Assembly (NCBI GenBank): GCA_035559295.1
Contig: DATMBL010000097.1
Span: 1-12,890 of the forward strand
Source of the DNA: DATMBL01 sp035559295
GTDB taxonomy: Bacteria > Desulfobacterota > Binatia > UBA9968
Direction of reading: 5' to 3'
Length of the DNA stretch: 12,890 bases
Both the position numbers and the translations under genes were made by a program. Every line of letters begins with the position of its first letter. Positions within the stretch are counted from its first letter, which is position 1. Positions 1 to 5,098 of the stretch are shown here, in pieces. A model generated the notes under the pieces. That model did not search any database. It was not told the DNA's origin and was given only the letters and a program-made list of their open reading frames with translations.

Positions 1-285
1 GGGGTCCCCGCCGTTGGGAACCGCTTCCACTTTCACGACGACTTCGGGCAGAATTCCCGCTTCTTCGCACGCGTCGAGCGCGTTATCGACCGCTTCTTTG
101 ACGCAGGTGAGCAGAGCTTTCCTGGGATTGTCGAAACCAAGGAGATGGCGGTTCTTGGTAAAGAACTCGGAAACCGAGATCTCCCGCTGCCGCAGCGCCA
201 TCTCTTCTGCGGATAGGGTGCCTTTCGGCTCGGAGCTGCTATCGGTCAGCATAGCTCTGGACATGTTCTCGTAGCGTTCCCCCAT
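1..285 (-). CDS. top6B: DNA topoisomerase VI subunit B, N-terminal part (cut by window edge)
   Basis: Reading the minus strand from the ATG at 285 gives 95 open codons that run off the window. The stretch REISVSEFF-TKNRHLLGFDNP-RKALLT (about residues 34-60) followed by KEAVDNALDACEEAG (63-77) is the characteristic start of topoisomerase VI B subunits. E64 and N68 sit in the GHKL ATPase N-box, where the family places its catalytic base and magnesium ligand. The protein would be the ATPase half of a type IIB topoisomerase that passes one DNA duplex through another; the cutting subunit (Top6A) would be expected beyond the left edge. The family is standard in archaea and plants and sporadic in bacteria. 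Start choice is uncertain: ATGs at 264 and 252 are in frame and none of the three has a strong ribosome site. The family assignment is nearly certain from the motif. Confidence 0.9.
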   Translation of the reverse strand, partial: MGERYENMSRAMLTDSSSEPKGTLSAEEMALRQREISVSEFFTKNRHLLGFDNPRKALLTCVKEAVDNALDACEEAGILPEVVVKVEAVPNGGDP

Positions 286-463
286 GATTCGGCTGGCGCG
301 CTGTCGATCGCACGTATGTTGCACAACGGGCTACTGGCGCTCGCGCTGTCAACTGTCCCACGCCACTCTCGGCCTCCACTCCAACCCGCGATGCGCCCGG
401 AGAGAGAGCGGCGCGTCATAGCGCGCCTGATGACAAGGGCAAGGCAAGATGCCGGGCGCTTTG

Positions 464-472
464 ATTATAGCA
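464..472 (-). promoter_or_regulatory. Extended -10 promoter, probably for the topoisomerase VI B gene
   Basis: On the minus strand the sequence reads TGCTATAAT, a perfect extended -10 element (TGn followed by TATAAT). No good -35 hexamer lies 16-18 bases upstream, which is typical of extended -10 promoters. Transcription would start near 457 and leave a leader of about 170 bases before the ATG at 285. Two direct repeats occupy the -35 region (see the repeat at 485-503). Confidence 0.55.
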
Positions 473-484
473 GAGATTGAGCGG

Positions 485-503
485 TTTTGTACCTTTTTGC
501 ACC
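485..503. repeat. Two 9-base direct repeats at 10-base spacing behind the topoisomerase promoter
   Basis: TTTTGTACC (485-493) and TTTTGCACC (495-503) differ at one base and start 10 bases apart, about one helical turn. They cover the place where a -35 box would lie for the minus-strand extended -10 element at 464-472, so they could be an activator or repressor site. This is inference from position. Confidence 0.35.
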
Positions 504-555
504 TTGTTTTCCGGCGCCTGGCGGCACGCGCGTTCCCGGACAAGCTCGATACGCG

Positions 556-585
556 TTGACAACAGAAGGCGGTAACAGGTATTGC
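556..585 (+). promoter_or_regulatory. Possible sigma-70 promoter for the bicupin gene
   Basis: A perfect -35 hexamer TTGACA lies at 556-561. With an 18-base spacer the -10 position reads TATTGC (580-585), which matches only the first three consensus bases. The leader to the GTG at 635 would be about 43 bases. The -35 match is good and the -10 match weak, so this is tentative. Confidence 0.3.
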
Positions 586-634
586 CAAACAGAGATCGAA
601 ACGGGCATTCGTCGCCCGAAGGAGGAATCGAACC

Positions 635-1804
635 GTGGTCATGCTGGGCACCGATATGAAAGTTGCCGAAACTCCGAAACGCGAGCTCAACGACTACGTC
701 AAACCCGACGCGTACATGGAATGGCTCAAGACCGAGGGCGTGAAAGTTTACGAGGGTTTTTATTTTCCGAGCTTGCCGCGCCTCGAGCTCGGGCCGTGGG
801 AGCGCAAAGGAGGCGCCGGCGCGGTCATCCACATCGCCAATCGGCATCTGCCGAACGATTGCCATGTGGTCGAGATCCGGGCCGGCGGCAAATCGGAGCC
901 GGAGCACCACATGTACGAATTGACGATTTATGTCGTTTCCGGCCGGGGCGCGACTTCGATCTGGCAGGGCAGGCGCGACGAGAAGCGGAAGCAGAGTTTC
1001 GAGTGGCAGGCGGGAAGCCTTTTCTCGATTCCACTCAACGCGTGGTATCAAAACTTCAACGGCAGCGGGCATGAACCCGCGCGCTACATCGCCGTTACCA
1101 ATGCGCCGCCCATGATGCGTCTCTTTCGAGACCCCGATTTCATTTTTAACTGCGACTACCAGTTTCGCTCGCGCTATTCCGGCGAAGAGGACTATTTCAA
1201 CGGCAAAGGCAAGCTTTTCAAACGGCGGATCTGGGAGTCTAACTTCATCGCCAACGCCCCCGATATGCTGCTATACGGCTGGAAAGAGCGCGGCGCCGGC
1301 GGCATCAACGCGATGCTCGAGATGGCCGGCAACAATACCAAGAGCCACATCTCCGAGTTTCCGATAGGCACCTATAAGAAGGCGCACCGTCATGGTCCTG
1401 GAGCGCACCTCGTGCTCCTCAGCGGTACGGGCGGCTATTCCCTCCTTTGGACCAAGGAGGATCGCTCGGATATGGTCAAATGCGACTGGCAAGCCGGCTC
1501 GCTCGTCACCGTCCCAAACGACAACTGCTACCATCAACACTTCAATTCCGGCACGACGCGGGCTCGCTACCTTGCCCTTCGCCCCGGCGACATGGGCCTC
1601 TACACGCCGCGCTCCGGTGGCGGAGAATACGCCGATCGGAGCATCAAAGAGGGTGGCTGGCAAATCGAATACGAGGACGAAGACCCCGAGATCCACGAAA
1701 TCTTCGAGAAAGAGCTCGCGGCTCACGGCGCCACATGCAGGATGAAAGCGTTCATCCCCTGGTGCAACGGAGAAGTGGGACCGACGAGCGAACGCGACAC
1801 CTAG
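635..1804 (+). CDS. Bicupin protein of unknown substrate (two cupin domains)
   Basis: The 389-residue product holds two cupin barrels that look like an internal duplication: WQAGSL occurs at 124-129 and 285-290, and ARYxA at 149-153 and 310-314. The C-terminal cupin has a plausible metal site, H251, H253 (HRHGPGAH, with H258 where cupins usually have Glu) and H300. The N-terminal cupin is altered: it has HH (91-92) and E95, but Tyr/Gln (138-139) where the last histidine ligand would be. Cupins of this size include ring-cleaving dioxygenases and isomerases as well as non-enzymatic proteins; I cannot name the substrate. The GTG start at 635 is chosen because AAGGAGGA at 619-626 lies 8 bases before it, while the next ATG (641) would be too far. 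There is no signal peptide, so it is probably cytoplasmic. It appears to be a single-gene unit, divergent from the topoisomerase gene. Confidence 0.8.
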   Translation: MVMLGTDMKVAETPKRELNDYVKPDAYMEWLKTEGVKVYEGFYFPSLPRLELGPWERKGGAGAVIHIANRHLPNDCHVVEIRAGGKSEPEHHMYELTIYVVSGRGATSIWQGRRDEKRKQSFEWQAGSLFSIPLNAWYQNFNGSGHEPARYIAVTNAPPMMRLFRDPDFIFNCDYQFRSRYSGEEDYFNGKGKLFKRRIWESNFIANAPDMLLYGWKERGAGGINAMLEMAGNNTKSHISEFPIGTYKKAHRHGPGAHLVLLSGTGGYSLLWTKEDRSDMVKCDWQAGSLVTVPNDNCYHQHFNSGTTRARYLALRPGDMGLYTPRSGGGEYADRSIKEGGWQIEYEDEDPEIHEIFEKELAAHGATCRMKAFIPWCNGEVGPTSERDT

Positions 1805-1816
1805 ACTGCTTAAAAG

Positions 1817-1847
1817 GCCGAGGTTTGGTTTGAGTTGAGACCTTGGC
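1817..1847 (+). terminator. Hairpin shortly after the bicupin stop codon
   Basis: GCCGAGGT (1817-1824) pairs with ACCTTGGC (1840-1847) over 8 base pairs, one of them G-U, around a 15-base loop, starting 12 bases after the stop. No T-run follows, so it is not a classical intrinsic terminator. It may mark or protect the 3' end of the mRNA. Confidence 0.3.
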
Positions 1848-1877
1848 GCTTAGCCCGAACCCCATCCTCGCCCTGTA

Positions 1878-1889
1878 GGCAGTTCTGCC
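1878..1889. repeat. Small inverted repeat upstream of the sigma-54-type promoter
   Basis: GGCAGTTCTGCC has 5-base arms around a TT centre. It lies about 110-120 bases upstream of the GG of the -24/-12 element at 1996-2011, the range where sigma-54 enhancer-binding proteins bind. One short dyad only; the role is inferred. Confidence 0.25.
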
Positions 1890-1995
1890 CTGTGCCACCC
1901 AGGGGCTCGTCAACTGCGGCACGGCCGCCGCCGGTGCTCGGTGTTTTTGAGCATTTTCTGCCGTTTGCTCACCCTTAAATCTTCTCCCGCTGAAC

Positions 1996-2011
1996 CGGCA
2001 CCGGCATTGCT
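1996..2011 (+). promoter_or_regulatory. Sigma-54 (-24/-12) promoter candidate for the pilin gene
   Basis: CGGCACCGGCATTGCT matches the sigma-54 consensus TGGCAC-N5-TTGCW at 10 of 11 defined bases. The invariant GG (1997-1998) and GC (2009-2010) are separated by exactly 10 bases. Transcription would begin near 2022, about 42 bases before the pilin ATG at 2064. Sigma-54 control of pilin genes is known for type IV pili (PilS/PilR), which makes the placement sensible. Confidence 0.6.
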
Positions 2012-2063
2012 GTAGTGCCGCTCGATTTTTAGTTTCATATGCCGGGGAGGTGAGACTATCCGC

Positions 2064-2252
2064 ATGAACGGTCTGCATCGTTTGTTGGTTGAAGAGGACG
2101 GCCAGGGGTTAATGGAATACACGTTGATCGTCTTTCTGGTTGCCATGGTTTTTTGGGTCGCGATCAAAGATACCAGCGTCGGGAACCTACTCTCCGACAA
2201 CTGGGACACGATTACCGCGTGCGTGAGCGCTCCTTTCTCCTGTGGCTCTTGA
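2064..2252 (+). CDS. flp: Flp/type IVb pilin (orphan), 62 residues
   Basis: The product has the Flp prepilin layout: a short leader ending in EEDG, then QGLMEY and a hydrophobic stretch (residues 20-34). Cleavage after G13 would place E18 at mature position +5 and Y19 at +6, as in Flp pilins processed by a TadV-type prepilin peptidase. The mature protein would be 49 residues, assembled into Tad pili at the cell surface. Unlike typical Flp pilins it carries two C-terminal cysteines (C53 and C60) that could form a small disulfide loop. The ribosome site is excellent: GGAGGTGA at 2046-2053, 10 bases from the ATG. No tad/cpa assembly genes are present in the window, so the secretion apparatus must be elsewhere. 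It is alone in its transcription unit, behind the sigma-54-type element at 1996-2011. Confidence 0.85.
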   Translation: MNGLHRLLVEEDGQGLMEYTLIVFLVAMVFWVAIKDTSVGNLLSDNWDTITACVSAPFSCGS

Positions 2253-2357
2253 GCCCTCCTGATTCCGGTAACGCGTCCATTCCCCGGTCCTGAAGCCCCC
2301 GCCACGCGCCGGTAACGATTCCAGCCTCCCGTCTTGCCATCGAGGAGTTTCACAGCG

Positions 2358-2378
2358 CCGGCGCGTTGTTGGCGCCGG
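2358..2378. terminator. Strong GC hairpin between pilin and diiron gene
   Basis: CCGGCGC (2358-2364) and GCGCCGG (2372-2378) form a perfect 7-base-pair stem around a 7-base loop. It lies about 105 bases after the pilin stop and just before the AT-rich control region of the next gene. There is no T-run, so it may be a weak terminator or only an insulating structure. Confidence 0.3.
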
Positions 2379-2460
2379 TATGTACTATAGTTCACTTATA
2401 TGGTAATTGTTCTATTGTATTATAGTTCCGATTCGGTACACTATCGGTAAGCACTGAGAA
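2379..2460 (+). promoter_or_regulatory. AT-rich control region of the diiron/BoxR pair
   Basis: Base composition drops sharply here compared with the flanks. TATAGTTC occurs twice (2386-2393 and 2421-2428), 35 bases apart, and the first copy overlaps the 8-base palindrome ACTATAGT (2384-2391). A possible promoter is TTGTAT (2415-2420) with TACACT (2437-2442) at 16-base spacing. This is the only plausible promoter location for the two genes downstream. I do not see the TGCA-N6-TGCA pattern described for BzdR operators. Confidence 0.4.
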
Positions 2461-2472
2461 AAGGAGGCGCTC

Positions 2473-3189
2473 ATGTTTAGAGACAAGGTAGGACCGAAAG
2501 AGGTCGAAAAGTTGGATCCAGAGTATGGGGAGCTGCTCCGGAGAGTGCTCGTCATCCAGGCCGACTGCGAGATCGGCGGGCCGCATCTGTATGTCACGGA
2601 CATCCTGCCCAATGCGCCGACCAAAGCGGACCAGCTTCTCGTCGCCCGTACCGCAGCCGAAGAAATGGACCACTACAGGAAGTTTGCGCGCATCGCGGGC
2701 GAACTCGGATCGGACGTGTCATACGTGCTCAGTTGGCCGAACCAGAAGCGCTATCTCGAAGCGTTTCGCGGCAGGATCACCACCTGGGAGGATTTCGCCA
2801 TCTTTGGTTTTCTAATCGACCGCGTCGGGCGTTACCAGCTCGAAGAATTCATCGACTGCACGTATCGGCCGCTGGCCGAGGCGCTGCCGCAAATCCTCAA
2901 AGAAGAAATCGGTCACATCGGGTACGGCGCGAGCAAGGCGGCGGAATTGGCGGCGCGCGGGGATGCGCATAAAGAGCGCTTGCAAAGGGCGCTCAATTAC
3001 TGGTATCCGAAGGCCCTCGATATGTTCGGCCGTTCCGATTCGAAGCGATCCGAGCGCTATCGCTACTGGGGGCTCAAGCGCCGGAGCAACGAGCAGGCGC
3101 GGCAGGAATACATCAGGGAAGTGGAGCCGTTGATCGCCAAGCTCGGCCTCGCGGTTCCCGACGTATCGGAAAACCGAACGATCCGGTAA
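2473..3189 (+). CDS. PaaA/PaaC-family ferritin-like diiron protein (putative acyl-CoA oxygenase subunit)
   Basis: The 238-residue protein carries the four-helix diiron pattern: E33, E64-M-D-H67, E124 or E125, and E145-I-G-H148. The second ExxH block, KEEIGHIGYGASKAAELA, and the block RVGRYQLEEFIDCTYRPL resemble the phenylacetyl-CoA epoxygenase subunits PaaA and PaaC and more distantly BoxB. Such proteins use a carboxylate-bridged diiron centre to activate oxygen, usually on an aromatic CoA thioester. Here the protein is shorter than PaaA (about 310 residues) and BoxB (about 470), and no PaaB, PaaC, reductase PaaE or BoxA gene accompanies it in the window. AAGGAGG at 2461-2467 fixes the ATG at 2473. 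The regulator gene begins 5 bases after its stop, so the two are probably cotranscribed and translationally coupled. The diiron site is seen directly; the substrate is inferred. Confidence 0.75.
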   Translation: MFRDKVGPKEVEKLDPEYGELLRRVLVIQADCEIGGPHLYVTDILPNAPTKADQLLVARTAAEEMDHYRKFARIAGELGSDVSYVLSWPNQKRYLEAFRGRITTWEDFAIFGFLIDRVGRYQLEEFIDCTYRPLAEALPQILKEEIGHIGYGASKAAELAARGDAHKERLQRALNYWYPKALDMFGRSDSKRSERYRYWGLKRRSNEQARQEYIREVEPLIAKLGLAVPDVSENRTIR

Positions 3190-3194
3190 ACTGC

Positions 3195-4121
3195 ATGGCC
3201 GTCAAGCGCGCACGGCAGCCGCAGCAACGGATTTACCACGGCCGCGATTATCTCGCCAGGCTCGGCGCTCGAGTCCGCGAGTTGCGCGATCGGCGGAAAA
3301 TCACGTTGACGCAGTTGTCGCAGCTCTCGGGGCTGAGCGCCCGCTTTCTCATCGAGGTCGAAAAGGGAAAGGCCAACCTCTCGGTCACAAGCCTTCTAGG
3401 CCTGGCGCGCGCGCTCGAGACGCCGGTACCGTCGCTGTTGCCAGCGGATGGCGACGGAGAGCGAGTCGGCTCGATCGCAGGCGATCTCCTGCGGCAGCTC
3501 GCAAGCCGCAGGCCCGAAGACGTGGGCCGCGTTCTGGCGTGCGTGGCCGCCTATCTGGATCACTCGCGCGCGTGCCACCTCGCCTTGATCGGCATGCGGG
3601 GAGCCGGCAAAACCACCGTCGGAAAGATCGTTGCCCGACGCCTAAACGTTCCATTTTACGAGCTCGATGAGCTGATCGAAAAGGAAGCCGGACTCACGCT
3701 GCGAGAGATCTTTGATTTACAGGGCGAGGGTTACTACCGCGCGCTCGAGGAGAAAGTCGCAAGTCGGGTCGTAGACGCCCCGCCGGGAGTCATCGCCGTC
3801 GGCGGGGGTTTCGTCATGAACCCTTACAACCTCATGCGACTCAAGCTCCGCTCTTACGTGGTATGGTTACGGGCTACGCCCGAAGTCCTGATCGCGCGCG
3901 TTCGGGCGGAAAAAGACGAGCGGCCGCTGCGGGCGCAGCCAAACGTGATTAAGCAGCTCAGGCTTCTTCTCGACCAGAGAACCCCTTACTACGCCCAGGC
4001 GGATTATGTCATCGATACGACACGGCAGTCGCCGGACGACGTCGCCGCGACGGTGCTCGATGCGTTCCGTCAAGCCGCGAGCAAAACGATTGCCGCGCCG
4101 GTCAGCGGAGCGTCGCGCTGA
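3195..4121 (+). CDS. boxR: BoxR/BzdR-type regulator: XRE helix-turn-helix fused to shikimate-kinase-like domain
   Basis: This 308-residue protein has an XRE-type helix-turn-helix at about 25-80 (LTQLSQLSGLSARFLIEVEKG) and a shikimate-kinase-like domain from about 128 to 295. The fusion is the signature of BzdR and BoxR, repressors of aerobic and anaerobic benzoate pathways that release DNA when they bind benzoyl-CoA. Visible kinase motifs are the P-loop GMRGAGKTT (133-141), D158, GEGYYRALE with R182, the GGG loop (203-205), the lid segment ERPLR (242-246) and R262. BzdR itself is not reported to have kinase activity. The gene follows the diiron gene by 5 bases, so autoregulation of the pair by an aryl-CoA is likely but not shown. 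Its last 20 bases overlap the end of the convergent phosphatase gene. The architecture is clear; the exact ligand is not. Confidence 0.85.
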   Translation: MAVKRARQPQQRIYHGRDYLARLGARVRELRDRRKITLTQLSQLSGLSARFLIEVEKGKANLSVTSLLGLARALETPVPSLLPADGDGERVGSIAGDLLRQLASRRPEDVGRVLACVAAYLDHSRACHLALIGMRGAGKTTVGKIVARRLNVPFYELDELIEKEAGLTLREIFDLQGEGYYRALEEKVASRVVDAPPGVIAVGGGFVMNPYNLMRLKLRSYVVWLRATPEVLIARVRAEKDERPLRAQPNVIKQLRLLLDQRTPYYAQADYVIDTTRQSPDDVAATVLDAFRQAASKTIAAPVSGASR

Positions 4122-4992
4122 GCCACTCGAGCTTTCGCCGCGAAATCTCTTCTTTGCCCGCCCCGGAGTCAAACCCATACAGCGAGCCCACCCAGGATCC
4201 ATAGATCGCGTTCGGTAGAACCAACCATTTTGTGCCCCATTCTTCTTGCTTGAGCGCCGCCGCGATGCGCCTCCGCGGCGTGTCGCGATATTCGGAGATG
4301 AAATCGCCAAGGTCGTCGCCAATGACCAACAGAATCCGGTAACCGCGTGCGATGAAGCGCCGCCGGCTCGTCTTGTCTACTCCCCAATCCTCCATTTCGC
4401 CACGCGTGAGAACCGTATCCGGCCGTTCTGGCAGCCCGATGCCGGCGGCGCGGAGATTGGCGCGGGTCTCCGGTTCGACGGCATGGTCCCGTCCCGTCAC
4501 GAAGAAAACGGTCACTCCTCGCGCCTGGGCGAACGCAACAAAATCCACGGCGCCGGGAACCGGCGGAAATCCCTGCCGCCTGATCCAGCCCTGCCACAAA
4601 GGCTCGGAAAAATCCGCGCAGCTCTCGATCAAGTGAGCCTGAAAACTCGAGGTGTCGAGGACAGTTTCGTCGATATCGAGGATGACAGCGGGCGGAAGCG
4701 CGGCAAAATCTTTCCTTTGCTTCTGGGAAGGCTCGGCCGTCCACTGTTTGTCCTCGAGCGCTTGCTCGAGTTGGCTTTTCGCGTGAGTGTAGATCGACCG
4801 CGCAAGGACACGGTACTCCGCCGAGGTTTGCTGCCACAAGGTCGCGAGGAGTCTCTCGTCCGCGGCGGCCGCGGCGCGGGGACACGAACCGGGCGCGGCA
4901 GCCGGCACCGTCGCGCAGCCGCCAACGACCCACAACAGCAGGTATCCCCAAACCGGCGCGCGCGCAGCCAACTTTTTCCGCAGTCGAAGCAT
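4102..4992 (-). CDS. Lipoprotein HAD acid phosphatase, e(P4)/class IIIB-like
   Basis: The 296-residue product starts with MLRLRKKL, a hydrophobic core and VVGG-C26, a lipoprotein signal, so it is probably anchored to the outer membrane and faces the periplasm. HAD motifs are present: motif I DIDET (106-110, nucleophile D106), motif II FFVTGRD (T166), motif III with K207, and motif IV IGDDLGDF (D226, D227). The spacing and the DIDET motif match the e(P4)/class B-C acid phosphatase group, which removes phosphate from nucleotides and other monoesters. The start at 4992 is preferred over an in-frame TTG at 5028 because it gives a compact signal peptide and because the upstream codons fall in a dispersed intergenic repeat. 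The ribosome site is weak. It is last in the minus-strand series and converges with the regulator gene. Confidence 0.82.
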   Translation of the reverse strand: MLRLRKKLAARAPVWGYLLLWVVGGCATVPAAAPGSCPRAAAAADERLLATLWQQTSAEYRVLARSIYTHAKSQLEQALEDKQWTAEPSQKQRKDFAALPPAVILDIDETVLDTSSFQAHLIESCADFSEPLWQGWIRRQGFPPVPGAVDFVAFAQARGVTVFFVTGRDHAVEPETRANLRAAGIGLPERPDTVLTRGEMEDWGVDKTSRRRFIARGYRILLVIGDDLGDFISEYRDTPRRRIAAALKQEEWGTKWLVLPNAIYGSWVGSLYGFDSGAGKEEISRRKLEWLSATLR

Positions 4993-5016
4993 GAGCGCTT
5001 TTTCGGCGTAGAGGTC

Positions 5017-5051
5017 GATCCTGAGCAAAGTCGAAGGCCGCTCGGAATGAC
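5017..5051. repeat. Dispersed intergenic repeat of the TCCTGAGC-AAAGTCGAAGG type
   Basis: Plus-strand GATCCTGAGCAAAGTCGAAG, then GCCGCTCGGAATGAC, matches a short repeat that I recall from many environmental bacterial genomes (core CCTGAGCGAAGTCGAAGG, often near GTCATTCCGAGC). In one minus-strand frame it encodes FDFAQDR, a peptide often seen in spurious ORFs made by this repeat. It lies in the space between the ligase and phosphatase genes, partly overlapping the longer phosphatase reading frame. Copy number cannot be judged from one window. Confidence 0.5.
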
Positions 5052-5098
5052 ACCGGGCTTGACCGAAGCGAGAAATCGTTCACAGCCTTTCAACCTGT

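Larger units (their letters stand above)
286..634. other. Divergent intergenic region between topoisomerase VI B and bicupin
   Basis: This 349-base stretch separates two divergently transcribed genes. I see no convincing gene in it; the open frames that cross it have arginine-rich, low-complexity products and lack ribosome sites. It holds the minus-strand extended -10 element at 464-472, the repeats at 485-503, and a possible plus-strand promoter at 556-585. Confidence 0.6.

Noticed and set aside
416..1072. A 218-codon minus-strand frame across the divergent promoter region and bicupin start
   Set aside because: It overlaps the well-supported bicupin gene and the topoisomerase promoter, and its product resembles no family I know.
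1910..2395. A 161-codon minus-strand frame opposite the pilin gene
   Set aside because: The pilin frame has a prepilin motif, an excellent ribosome site and a promoter candidate; the opposite frame has none of these and no recognisable domain.
5028..5028. TTG start that would lengthen the phosphatase by 12 residues
   Set aside because: The extra codons lie in a dispersed repeat, there is no ribosome site, and the ATG at 4992 gives a normal lipoprotein signal peptide.
4169..5083. A 304-codon minus-strand frame over the phosphatase gene
   Set aside because: It is a shifted frame of the HAD phosphatase gene, contains the repeat-derived FDFAQDR peptide and is arginine-rich, with no domain.
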